DNA from: Akkermansiaceae bacterium UBA2367 | GTDB lineage: Bacteria > Verrucomicrobiota > Verrucomicrobiia > Verrucomicrobiales > DEV007 | NCBI GenBank assembly: GCA_002344525.1 | Contig: DDTJ01000044.1 | Coordinates: forward strand, 1 to 17,618 | Length of the DNA stretch: 17,618 nt | Direction of reading: 5' to 3' | Made by a program: the position numbers and the translations under genes | The notes under the pieces: generated by a model | Databases searched by the model: none | Seen by the model: only the letters and a program-made list of their open reading frames with translations | What the model was told of the DNA's origin: nothing | Shown here: piece after piece, positions 5,814-14,497 of the stretch | How the letters are laid out: each line of letters starts with the position of its first letter | Position numbering within the stretch: position 1 is the stretch's first letter

Positions 5814-7322
5814 ATGGACCCCATCCCCTCATCCGCATGGCCTTGGCGGGCGGCGCTTCTCGTGCTGGCCTTCATGGCCTTGGCGGCGTGGCTGGCGGGC
5901 TTCGCCTACCATTGCGTCTCCAAGAAAGCGTTCGAGGACTACGCGGCGGAACTGGCGGCCAAAGGGGAATCGCTGGACGTCGCCGACCTGCGTCCCGATC
6001 CAGCGGCCAAACCGGAGGACAACGTGGCCGCGGCCCCGGTCTTCGCCGAATACCTCGCCCGCCAGAGGGCGAACCCGGACTCGGACGACCCGGTCTGGGG
6101 AACCCTCGACCAAAAGGCCATCCCCGGCTTTTCCGTGGATCACATGCCTTCCGAGACCACTGCGGTCCGCTGCTTGCGATCCGAACCGCTCACGCATGGG
6201 TTCGACCTCCCGGACGAGCTGGCCGCCGCCAAGGCAATCCTCGACTACACGGAGTCCCGGTCGGACTTGCTCAAGGCGATCCGCGAAGCCCTCGCCCGCC
6301 CACAGGCGGATTTCGAAATCGCCTACGAAATGGACAAGCCCGTCTTCTCCGCAGGATTGAGCGGTTTCATCCCGGTCGCCAGACTCCTCCATCTGGAAGG
6401 GCGGGCCGCCCTGCTCACTGGCCGGACCGGGTTGGCGGGCGAGGACGTGTTGGCGCTGCTCCGCTTTTCCCGGCATCTCGGCTCCCAGCTCTCCCTGCTC
6501 CATCAACTGGTCGCCACCACGATCCAAGATATGGGCATCTCCCTGATCCGCGAGGGGCTGGCGGCGGAGGCGTGGAGCGACATGGACCTGCTCTCCTTCG
6601 CCGGGGAATTGGAGGTCGCCTGGCTGGAGGCTTCCTTCATGCGCGCCCTGCGGATGGAGAGGGCCATGGGGCTGGCCATGTATCGAAAGCTAGCCGAAGG
6701 CCAGAAGCTGTGGCTGAACGCTCATCTGGAGCATCGGCATCGCATTCTCTTCCTCTTCCCCGACCTGCGGAAAGGGTGGTGCTACGACAACATGGAGTTC
6801 TACAGCCGCACGATCCAAGAAAGGATGCTGGAGGATGGCAAGGGCGGTCGTCCGACTGGCATGCCCATCCATCCTCCCTCCTTGGTGCCTCCATCTGCTT
6901 CGTCGGGTTCAGGGCTGATCGGTCGTCTTGAGGAATACTTGGAGGACTATCGGCACAGTTTGGCCGAGGCATCGTTTCCGGCCTTCGGCGGCCTCCACAG
7001 CAGGGCGCTCCGAGCCAAAGTATTGCACGACCACGCCCGCATCGCCGTGGCCTTGGCCTTGCATCGCCGGGAGCACGGCACCTACCCGGCCACGCTCGAC
7101 GCGATCACCCTGCCCGGCGGCCAAGCTCCGCCCCTCGACCCCTTCAACGGCCAGTCCTTCGTCTACCGTCCGCTCGACGGCGCGGACTACCTGCTCTACA
7201 GCGTCGGGCCGGATGGCTTGGACGACGGGGGCCGGATCCTCCATCGCATCGAGAAAGGCGACTGGGTCTGGCGCCTCCGGCTGCCCGAGGATTTCGACCT
7301 CGACGCCTACCGGGGACGGTGA
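5814..7322 (+). CDS. Anchored protein of unknown function with 'LLYSVGPDG' C-terminal tail
   Basis: This 502-residue protein is not assigned to a named family. One membrane helix lies at about residues 10-32 with a short cytoplasmic start, so most of it is probably outside the cytoplasmic membrane. The middle is mainly helical and leucine/alanine-rich. The last about 98 residues change character: a helix with HARIAVALALHRREHGTYPATLDAI, then PPLDPFNGQSFVYRPL and DYLLYSVGPDGLDDGG. This tail resembles the C-terminal part of pseudopilin-like (type II secretion G) proteins and is frequent in large proteins of planctomycetes and verrucomicrobia, by recollection of those families. The ATG at 5814 is chosen over 5808 because of AAGGA spacing; both lie at the edge of the repeat. 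It is first in a block with the GYF-RDD and zinc-ribbon genes. Function unknown. Confidence 0.75.
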   Translation: MDPIPSSAWPWRAALLVLAFMALAAWLAGFAYHCVSKKAFEDYAAELAAKGESLDVADLRPDPAAKPEDNVAAAPVFAEYLARQRANPDSDDPVWGTLDQKAIPGFSVDHMPSETTAVRCLRSEPLTHGFDLPDELAAAKAILDYTESRSDLLKAIREALARPQADFEIAYEMDKPVFSAGLSGFIPVARLLHLEGRAALLTGRTGLAGEDVLALLRFSRHLGSQLSLLHQLVATTIQDMGISLIREGLAAEAWSDMDLLSFAGELEVAWLEASFMRALRMERAMGLAMYRKLAEGQKLWLNAHLEHRHRILFLFPDLRKGWCYDNMEFYSRTIQERMLEDGKGGRPTGMPIHPPSLVPPSASSGSGLIGRLEEYLEDYRHSLAEASFPAFGGLHSRALRAKVLHDHARIAVALALHRREHGTYPATLDAITLPGGQAPPLDPFNGQSFVYRPLDGADYLLYSVGPDGLDDGGRILHRIEKGDWVWRLRLPEDFDLDAYRGR

Positions 7323-7382
7323 AATGCGGGCGAGCTTTCGCATTTACATCGGGCCTTTCCCGGCCAAGAATCTACGCGGAAG

Positions 7383-8342
7383 ATGGCCAATTGGTTCTAC
7401 ACCGACGCGCTCGCGGCGCAACAGGGTCCGGTCGACGGCTCGACCCTGTTGGAGTTGAACCGTGCCGGAGCGCTGAAGGCGAAATCCCTCGTCTGGCGCG
7501 AGGGCATGGAGGGCTGGACGCCCTTCCGCAACGTCGCCCGCGACCTGTTCGCCGCCGCCGCGCAGGAGGAAGGGAACGGCGGAGAGGAGGCCCCGGTCGA
7601 GATCGGGGTCTGCGCCCAATCCGGCCAAGTCTATCCGATGCGGGAGCTGCTGCCCTACGGCGAGGCCCTCGTCGGTCCCGAGCACAAGGCGGACTTCGTG
7701 CGGCGGCTGATGGAGGGCGCGGCCGTCGGGATCGCCGACGCCACGGAGCAGACCGTGGAGTACACGGGTTTCTGGTGGCGCACGCTCTCCTCGCTGCTCG
7801 ACTACATGATCAAGATGATCCCGGCGGGCCTGTGCATGGTGCCCTACTACGTCGTGGTGGTCGTGTCGGGGCCGTCGTCCGGCGGGAACGCCGCGGACAT
7901 GACGATGGCGGCGGCGATCGCCTACGGGATCGGGCTGCTCGGGAACCTCGCCCTCAGCATCGCCTACGACACTTGGATGGTGGGGCGCTACCAGGCGACC
8001 CTCGGCAAGATGATCATCGGGGCGAAGGTGGTGAACCCCGACGGATCGCGCCTTACCTACAAGCGAGCCTTCGTGCGCTGGCTCGCGAAGAAGCCGCTGA
8101 ACACGGTGCTGGTCTGGCTGCCCTCGACGCTCGGCTTCGCCCTCGCGATGGGCGGCATCGTCGCCATGGCGCAGCAAGGCGCGGGCGACGGGAGCCTTTT
8201 CGTGCTCGCGATGCTGACGGGGCTTTTCGTCTACGCGGCCCTGCTCGCGCTCTGCTCGGGGGTGTACTGGATGGCGGCCTTCGATCCCGAGAAGCGCGCC
8301 CTGCACGACCGCGTCGCCTCGACCCGGGTGGTCAAAAAATAG
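7383..8342 (+). CDS. GYF-domain and RDD-domain membrane protein
   Basis: This 319-residue protein starts with a GYF_2-type domain (residues 2-55; WFYTDALAAQQGPVDGSTL, then WREGMEGWTPF), a small fold that usually binds proline-rich peptides. An acidic linker and a region with CAQSGQVYPMREL follow. From about 129 it is an RDD-family membrane domain. The first helix region opens with GFWWRTLSSLLD, helices follow near 145-163, 174-196, 243-265 and 271-296, and the signature loop GRYQATLGKMIIGAKVV (201-217) lies between helices two and three. The end KRALHDRVASTRVV is typical of RDD proteins. RDD proteins are poorly understood; some have been linked to ion transport. The gap from the preceding gene is 60 bases and to the next only 10, so it is probably in one transcript with both. 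GGAAG directly abuts the ATG and is too close to be a standard ribosome site. Confidence 0.88.
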   Translation: MANWFYTDALAAQQGPVDGSTLLELNRAGALKAKSLVWREGMEGWTPFRNVARDLFAAAAQEEGNGGEEAPVEIGVCAQSGQVYPMRELLPYGEALVGPEHKADFVRRLMEGAAVGIADATEQTVEYTGFWWRTLSSLLDYMIKMIPAGLCMVPYYVVVVVSGPSSGGNAADMTMAAAIAYGIGLLGNLALSIAYDTWMVGRYQATLGKMIIGAKVVNPDGSRLTYKRAFVRWLAKKPLNTVLVWLPSTLGFALAMGGIVAMAQQGAGDGSLFVLAMLTGLFVYAALLALCSGVYWMAAFDPEKRALHDRVASTRVVKK

Positions 8343-8352
8343 CCTGCTCCCG

Positions 8353-8940
8353 ATGGAATCCCACAACGCCGTCCTCCAGTGCCCCTCCTGCCGCAGCCCC
8401 CTGCGGGTGGAGCGTCCCGTCGAAAGGCTGGAGGAACGCTGCCCAGTCTGCCGCGCCGAGGTCGCCCTCGCCCTCTTCCCCCGGCTCCACGCCGCGCCGG
8501 ACACGGCGGTGGAAGGCTCGCCAGCGGCGGAGGGCGAGGCCGCTTGCTCCTTTTTCCCGGACCTGCGTGCCGAGAAGGTCTGCGACGAATGCGGCTGCTT
8601 CCTCTCCGGCCGGGCGGCGGTCCTGTGGGGCGGACGCGACCTCTGCCTGCCCTGCCTGCACCGCCTCCGCGAGGTGGAGAAGGCCACGGACTTCATCGGG
8701 CGGACCCGGCTGGACGACCGTCGCGCCCTCGCGCTGGTGACGTGGCTGGCGCCCTTCAGCCTGTTCACCGCGCCCTTGGCGCTCTACCTGCTGTTCCGCC
8801 ACCGGGGTCGTCCGGCGAGCTTCGCGCCCCGGAGCCGCGCGGTCTGGTGGATCGCGCTGGCGCTCTCGATCGGTTGGCTCGCCGCTTGGCTGACGTTGAT
8901 GGTGGTGTGGGCTTCGTTGGTGAGGGATGGATTCCGCTGA
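8353..8940 (+). CDS. Double zinc-ribbon membrane protein of unknown function
   Basis: This 195-residue protein has two four-cysteine clusters. The first is Cys10, Cys13, Cys30 and Cys33 (CPSC...CPVC), and the second is Cys77, Cys80, Cys98 and Cys101 (CDEC...CLPC). Both are typical of zinc ribbons. Two membrane helices follow at about 128-148 and 164-188. The cysteine domains would be cytoplasmic if the N-terminus stays inside. The second cluster ends in DLCLPCLHRLREVEK, resembling a LIM- or B-box-like knuckle. It starts ten bases after the GYF-RDD gene and is likely translated from the same mRNA, suggesting partnership at the membrane. No catalytic motif is visible. The gene ends just before copy 2 of the TTACTC element. 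Confidence 0.8.
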   Translation: MESHNAVLQCPSCRSPLRVERPVERLEERCPVCRAEVALALFPRLHAAPDTAVEGSPAAEGEAACSFFPDLRAEKVCDECGCFLSGRAAVLWGGRDLCLPCLHRLREVEKATDFIGRTRLDDRRALALVTWLAPFSLFTAPLALYLLFRHRGRPASFAPRSRAVWWIALALSIGWLAAWLTLMVVWASLVRDGFR

Positions 8941-8952
8941 GCGGCTCAGCCG

Positions 8953-9050
8953 CTCCTCTTACTCTTTACTCCTTACTCTTACCTCTTACTCGAAACCGGA
9001 TGTCCCTCGACGTTCGGATGGAGTAAGGAGTAAGGAGTAAGAGTAGGAGG
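8953..9050. repeat. TTACTC/GAGTAA hairpin element, copy 2
   Basis: The left arm (8953-8991) is a run of TTACTC units with small insertions, and the right arm (9019-9050) is a run of GGAGTAA units. The core between them shares 25 identical bases (9003-9027) with copy 1 and lies in the same orientation. Within the core CCGGATGT (8996-9003) pairs fully with ACGTTCGG (9010-9017), counting two G-T wobbles, around the loop CCCTCG. It occupies most of the 120-base gap between two convergent genes, so it could end transcripts from both sides, though no T-run is present. Confidence 0.85.
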
Positions 9051-9060
9051 GAAGACAGCA

Positions 9061-9534
9061 TCAGCGCGCCCTTCCACCCAACCAAACAACCCCGAGCATC
9101 AAGAACACAACGATCCCGAAGCCGCGCACCGCTCCCTGCCCGAACACGACTGCCCCATTGAAAACCATGAAGGCGAGGAAGACCAGAACCACCCGCTGCG
9201 GCCATTTCCACCTTCCCCTCGGCACCGCCTCGCCCGTCGCAAACCAGCGCAGCGCCTCGACGCCCCAAGCGAGGCCGAAGAGATAGTTCAACCACAGCCC
9301 CACCCCCGTGTCGAACCCGGTCAGCTCGCGCGTCTGCCGCGCCGTCTCCGCGAGGGCGATGTCGTGGCTCCACTGGTAATGCGTCGCGAACGCCGCGAGG
9401 ACGTGGACGACATAGGCGACCCCGCCGATGATCCAGACCGGAAAGGCACCCGGCAGATCCCGTCCCCGGCAGCGTCCGGCCATCACGTAGGCCCACGCGG
9501 CGACGCAGAGCCAGATGGGCAGGACGACGGCCAT
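9061..9534 (-). CDS. Small integral membrane protein of unknown function
   Basis: This 157-residue protein is strongly hydrophobic, with about four membrane helices: residues 1-18, about 32-52, about 78-95 (with WLNYLFGLAWG) and about 112-153, the last possibly split into two. A conserved-looking loop HYQWSHDIALAETARQTREL lies between helices two and three. Two histidines and a Trp there could bind a ligand or metal, but this is speculation. I do not recognise a named family. The start ATG at 9534 lies 15 bases after the stop of the DUF4126 gene on the same strand, so the two are probably co-transcribed. The gene is convergent with the zinc-ribbon gene, and repeat copy 2 lies between them. 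Confidence 0.72.
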   Translation of the reverse strand: MAVVLPIWLCVAAWAYVMAGRCRGRDLPGAFPVWIIGGVAYVVHVLAAFATHYQWSHDIALAETARQTRELTGFDTGVGLWLNYLFGLAWGVEALRWFATGEAVPRGRWKWPQRVVLVFLAFMVFNGAVVFGQGAVRGFGIVVFLMLGVVWLGGRAR

Positions 9535-9549
9535 GGGCAGCGGGACCGA

Positions 9550-10671
9550 TCAGACGATCCGCGCCGTCCCTGCCGCCTCGACCCCGTCCTCCGCGAGCAT
9601 GACGCGGTCGGAGGGCAAGGGCAGGAGGTCGGCGGGGGTGAGGGTGCCGGGGATTCTCTCGCCGCGACGGGAGAGGAGGCTCTCGACGATGCGGTTGGCC
9701 ATGGAGGCGTGGCCCGAGGGAAGCTTCAGGACGAGCTTGCGCGTCCCGGCGAGATCGTAGAGCACGACATCCTCGCTGAGGAAGCGGTGCTCCTGCGTGA
9801 TTTCGAGTCCCTCAAGGGCAAGGTCGGCGTGGTAGTGCCGCCACCAGCGGCGTCCGACGAAATGGAGATGGCCGGGGCGGCTCGACTCGGCCACGACGCG
9901 CCCAAAGGTGTTCGCGGTGAAGCCGGGGAAACGCTTGCTGGCCCCCACGAGGACTTTCGCGGACCATTCCGGGTCGGCCTTGCGCCCGCCGAGGACGACG
10001 CCGAGCTTCTGGTCCTCCGACGAGGTGAGGTCGGCGTAGAGCAGCTTCTCCTCGTCGGGGCGCGTGACGAGGGAGAGGGCCTTGCGCGAGAGCAGCCAGA
10101 GGAAGGCCTTGCTGCGGCGGAAGAGCTTCGGGGTCAGGTAGAGGCTCACGCCGAGGAAGACGAGGAAGATGATAGCCGCGAGGACAGGGTTGATGCCCAT
10201 CAGGACGAGGCCGCCGAGCACGGCGGCGTCCTCGGAGACGCTGGCGATGACGTTGCTGACTGGCTCGGGCGAAGCGTTGAGGGCGAGGCGGGCGCCGGAT
10301 TTGAAGCCGTGGGCGACGAGGGTGGTGCCGCCGGCAAGGAGTCCGACGATGACCTCGAAGGCCGGCTCGGTGGGGCCGAGGGTCTGGATCGCGAGGAGGG
10401 CGCCGCCGACGGGGCGGACGAGGGTGTGGACCGAATCCCAGAGCGAATCGACCCAGGGGATTTTGTCGGAGAAGAATTGCAGGCAGAAGAAGATCCCGGC
10501 GGCGGCAAGGACGGCGGGCTCGCCGAGGACGGCCAGTTGCGGATAGGTCGCGGAGACATCGACCCAGCCTTGGTTGATGGCGAGGCCGGTGACGAAGACG
10601 ACGAGGTAGAGGTTCAGGCCCGCGAGGGTGGCGAAGCCGAGAGCGACGCAGAGGGTTTCGAGAGTTTCCAT
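9550..10671 (-). CDS. DUF4126-domain membrane protein with C-terminal soluble extension
   Basis: This 373-residue protein begins METLETLCVALGFATLAGLN, the characteristic opening of DUF4126 membrane proteins. Residues 1 to about 190 contain about five membrane helices with VGGALLAIQTLGP and VAHGFKSGARL between them. From about residue 195 the sequence is soluble and mixed in charge (for example LSSEDQ-like, GRRWWRHYH and VLYDLAGTRKLVLKL stretches). This part is absent from short DUF4126 proteins and has no family I recognise. The frame is open 21 codons further upstream to 10734. The ATG at 10671 is preferred because it opens the domain. It is followed after 15 bases by the small membrane protein gene. 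DUF4126 has no assigned function. Confidence 0.82.
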   Translation of the reverse strand: METLETLCVALGFATLAGLNLYLVVFVTGLAINQGWVDVSATYPQLAVLGEPAVLAAAGIFFCLQFFSDKIPWVDSLWDSVHTLVRPVGGALLAIQTLGPTEPAFEVIVGLLAGGTTLVAHGFKSGARLALNASPEPVSNVIASVSEDAAVLGGLVLMGINPVLAAIIFLVFLGVSLYLTPKLFRRSKAFLWLLSRKALSLVTRPDEEKLLYADLTSSEDQKLGVVLGGRKADPEWSAKVLVGASKRFPGFTANTFGRVVAESSRPGHLHFVGRRWWRHYHADLALEGLEITQEHRFLSEDVVLYDLAGTRKLVLKLPSGHASMANRIVESLLSRRGERIPGTLTPADLLPLPSDRVMLAEDGVEAAGTARIV

Positions 10672-10760
10672 GGGCGAGTGGGGATGGGGTTGGCGGCAGG
10701 AGGCGAAAAACCGGGGTTCCCGGAACGTCGCCATTGCACCACAAAATGGCGCGTCTTTCG

Positions 10761-10790
10761 ACTATAAACGTCGGCAGGGTTTGTAATCAT
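10761..10790 (-). promoter_or_regulatory. Possible promoter of the DUF4126 gene
   Basis: On the minus strand this stretch reads GATTACAAA...GTTTATAGT. TATAGT (rc of 10761-10766) fits a -10 box, and TTACAA upstream is a poor -35 with only 14 bases between. It lies about 90 bases before the chosen start. Weak evidence. Confidence 0.3.
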
Positions 10791-10817
10791 AGGGCCGGGA
10801 GGCGGAAAAACCAAGGT

Positions 10818-10971
10818 TTACGCATGAAGCGCGGGCAAAGCGGGCCGACGATTCTGGTAGAGAAGTTCGTGAGAACTTCTCCCTTCCGAAGCCCAAGGGA
10901 CGCCCGCCGAAGTTCTCACGAACTTCGCTACGAGGCTCCGCAGACAAAGCGGGCCGATGGTTCATGCGTAA
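10818..10971. repeat. Composite palindromic repeat
   Basis: This 154-base non-coding element has nested symmetry. The ends are an 11-base perfect inverted repeat, TTACGCATGAA (10818-10828) and TTCATGCGTAA (10961-10971). Inside, CAAAGCGGGCCGA is a direct repeat (10836-10848 and 10945-10957). Further in, GAAGTTCGTGAGAACTTC (10862-10879) and its exact reverse complement (10909-10926) are each near-palindromes themselves. The centre holds a small hairpin, CCCTT/AAGGG (10881-10885, 10895-10899). It fills the gap between gatB (ending at 11002) and the DUF4126 gene. It may affect transcription past gatB, but no T-run is present. Confidence 0.85.
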
Positions 10972-11001
10972 GCCCTGCGAAAAAGCCGGATTGGATGCGC
11001 C

Positions 11002-12468
<1,467 letters not shown>

Positions 12469-12484
12469 CGAAGGAAAGGGGAGT

Positions 12485-13357
12485 TCAGAAGTCGTCCGCA
12501 GGTTCGGGCGCGGGTTCGGATTTCAAGGAATCGACGAAGCTTTTGATGGCGGGTTCCAAGACGACGGAGGTCAAATCCCGGCGCCGAGCGGGATCTTCCG
12601 CTGCCACCCGCACGGCTGGCGAAGTGACGAGGGCGACGCGGTCCAGCTTCGCGAGGGCGTCAGCGACTTCGGGATCGGCGACGAGCTCCTGCCATTTCGG
12701 CGAGTCCATCAACACCCCCGAACCGGGCTGTGCGACGAGGTGGTTGCGCAGCGCGACGCCGTCGTGCGCGAGGACGAAGGCGGCGGCGTTCCGCGCGGGG
12801 CGGCGGCTGAAGGGGTCGGTCGCGTCGAGGGCGGGGGCGAGGAAGGGGAGCCGCTCGATCGCGTTCCGCCAGGTAGCGGAGATCGGGTAGGACGGGATGC
12901 TCCCGCCCATGCTCCGGATGCCCTCGCGGGCGAGGGAGTCGATGTAGTTCAACTCCTGCACCGTCCCGGCGGCACGGATGCAGGTGAAGAGGAGGAAGAC
13001 GGTGACGAGGCTCGGCCCCAGCGAGAGGATGCCGCCGCCAGTGCCGTCGCAGAGGGGATGGAGCCAGCCGTCGCGGTTGAAGAGGCGTTTCAGGATGAAG
13101 GCGAGGACGATGCGGGAGGCGAGGAAGACGACGGAGGCCGCGCCCGCCGCCACCCCCAGGGTGAAGCGCCACGTCGTGCTGATGTCGAGCCAGGTCTTGG
13201 CGAGGCCGGGCAGGAATTCGAAACCCGCGAGGAGGGTGGCCGTTGCCGCCGCCAGCGCCAGACCGGAAGCGAGGATTCCGACGACGCCTTTGCTCGACGC
13301 GACGGCGTAGGCGAAGGCGATGAAGAAGATGGCGATGAGAACCGGGGCGTAGTCCAT
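12485..13357 (-). CDS. CvpA-like membrane protein with C-terminal extension
   Basis: This 290-residue protein starts with about four membrane helices (about 3-20, 24-50, 65-88 and 113-130), the topology of the CvpA/colicin V production family. The glycine-rich turn DGTGGGILSLGPSLV (104-118) precedes the last helix. A soluble part of about 160 residues follows, containing SPKWQELVADPEVADALAKLD and a charged proline-rich end. This makes it longer than classic CvpA (about 160 residues). A similar extended form is common in verrucomicrobia by my recollection. The role of CvpA proteins is unsettled (envelope or secretion-linked). Its ATG lies within a short repeat (CATGGGTCACGGG, here as reverse complement). 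It is 16 bases before gatB and 51 bases after aroC. The family call is by topology and length, so moderately sure. Confidence 0.65.
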   Translation of the reverse strand: MDYAPVLIAIFFIAFAYAVASSKGVVGILASGLALAAATATLLAGFEFLPGLAKTWLDISTTWRFTLGVAAGAASVVFLASRIVLAFILKRLFNRDGWLHPLCDGTGGGILSLGPSLVTVFLLFTCIRAAGTVQELNYIDSLAREGIRSMGGSIPSYPISATWRNAIERLPFLAPALDATDPFSRRPARNAAAFVLAHDGVALRNHLVAQPGSGVLMDSPKWQELVADPEVADALAKLDRVALVTSPAVRVAAEDPARRRDLTSVVLEPAIKSFVDSLKSEPAPEPADDF

Positions 13358-13394
13358 GGGTCACGGGTGGGAGTCACGGGGCATGGGTCACGGG
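13355..13394. repeat. Short tandem repeat CATGGGTCACGGG at the cvpA-like start
   Basis: CATGGGTCACGGG occurs exactly at 13355-13367 and 13382-13394, with a third degenerate unit (GAGTCACGGG, 13371-13380) between. The first copy contains the start codon of the membrane protein gene on the minus strand. The second copy supplies another ATG that opens a seven-codon frame ending in TGA. The units fill most of the 51-base gap after aroC. Confidence 0.75.
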
Positions 13395-13408
13395 AAGGGC
13401 TTCGGATT

Positions 13409-14497
13409 TCAGCCGCCTTTCAAGGCGCGCTGCCGCAGCATGTGGTCGACGAGGACGAGCGCGGCCATGGCCTCGACCATGGGCACGGCGCGGGGCAGGA
13501 CGCAGGCGTCGTGGCGGCCCCGGCCTTTCAGTTCGGTGTCCTCCCAAGCGGTGGAGACGGTGTCCTGCGCCGTCATGATCGTCGCGGTGGGCTTGAAGGC
13601 GACGCGGAAGAAAAGGTCCTCGCCGTTGCTGATCCCGCCCTGCACGCCGCCGGAGCGGTTCGTCACGGTACGGACGCGGCCCTCTCTCATGCGGAAGGCG
13701 TCGTTGTGCTCGCGGCCCGTCATCTCCGTGCCGGCGAAGCCCGAGCCGATCTCGAAGCCCTTGGTCGCGGGCAGGCTCAACATTCCTTTCGCGAGGTCGG
13801 CCTCAAGCCGGTCGAAGACGGGCATCCCCAAGCCGACGGGGACGTTTCGGATCACGCAGGCGACGACTCCGCCGACGGAGTTGCCCTCGCCGCGGACCTT
13901 CTTGATGAGATCGACCATGGCCTCGACCGAATCGGGATCGCCGGTGCGGACGATGTTCGACTCGATCGTTTCGCGGGTCACCGTGGCCGGATCGACCTGC
14001 GCCCGCAACGGGCCGATGGATTCGACGTAGGGCAGGATCTCCAGATCGGGGGCGAATTGTGCGGCGATGACCTTTTTCGCGATGGCCGCCGCCGCGACCC
14101 GTCCGATGGTCTCGCGGGCGCTGGAGCGGCCCCCGCCCTGCCAGTTGCGGATGCCGTATTTCGCCTGGTAGGTGTAGTCGGCGTGGGAGGGGCGGAATTT
14201 CTCCGCCATCTCCGAATAGGCCTCGGGACGGTGGTCCTTGTTGCGCACGAGCACGGCGATGGGAGTGCCGAGGGTGAGTCCCTCGAAGGTGCCGGAGAGG
14301 ATCTCGGCCTCGTCGGCCTCGTTGCGCGGCGTCGTGATCTCGCTCTGGCCGGGGCGGCGGCGGTCGAGATCGGCTTGGATGTCGGCTTCGCTCAAGGCGA
14401 CGAGCGGAGGGCAGCCGTCCACGACCACGCCGACACCTCCGCCGTGGGATTCGCCCCAAGTGGAAAGACGGAAGAGGTGGCCGAAGGTGGATCCCAT
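13409..14497 (-). CDS. aroC: Chorismate synthase
   Basis: This 362-residue enzyme performs the last step of the shikimate pathway, 1,4-elimination of phosphate from EPSP to chorismate with reduced FMN. The signatures are GESHGGGVGVVVDG near the N-terminus (His18 in GESHG), GIRNWQGGGRSSARETIGRVAAAA, TNRSGGVQGGISNGEDL and the C-terminal RHDACVLPRAVPMVEAMAALVL. All are intact and length is typical. The frame remains open 89 codons further upstream to 14764, but the conserved start MGSTFGHLFRLSTWGESH begins at 14497, and the longer form is rejected. It heads a likely operon with the CvpA-like gene and gatB. No Shine-Dalgarno site is visible before the start. The 290-base gap to the divergent DUF5069 gene should carry its promoter. 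Confidence 0.97.
   Translation of the reverse strand: MGSTFGHLFRLSTWGESHGGGVGVVVDGCPPLVALSEADIQADLDRRRPGQSEITTPRNEADEAEILSGTFEGLTLGTPIAVLVRNKDHRPEAYSEMAEKFRPSHADYTYQAKYGIRNWQGGGRSSARETIGRVAAAAIAKKVIAAQFAPDLEILPYVESIGPLRAQVDPATVTRETIESNIVRTGDPDSVEAMVDLIKKVRGEGNSVGGVVACVIRNVPVGLGMPVFDRLEADLAKGMLSLPATKGFEIGSGFAGTEMTGREHNDAFRMREGRVRTVTNRSGGVQGGISNGEDLFFRVAFKPTATIMTAQDTVSTAWEDTELKGRGRHDACVLPRAVPMVEAMAALVLVDHMLRQRALKGG

Noticed and set aside
7344..8768. 474-residue open frame on the - strand
   Set aside because: Antisense to the GYF-RDD and zinc-ribbon genes; rich in Arg, His and Gly without any domain.
9364..10767. 467-residue open frame on the + strand
   Set aside because: Antisense to the DUF4126 gene; low-complexity acidic and Gly-rich sequence without any fold signature.
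10862..10926. Paired palindromes as a terminator of gatB
   Set aside because: No T-run follows the stem on either strand, so a rho-independent terminator is not supported, though an effect on transcription is possible.
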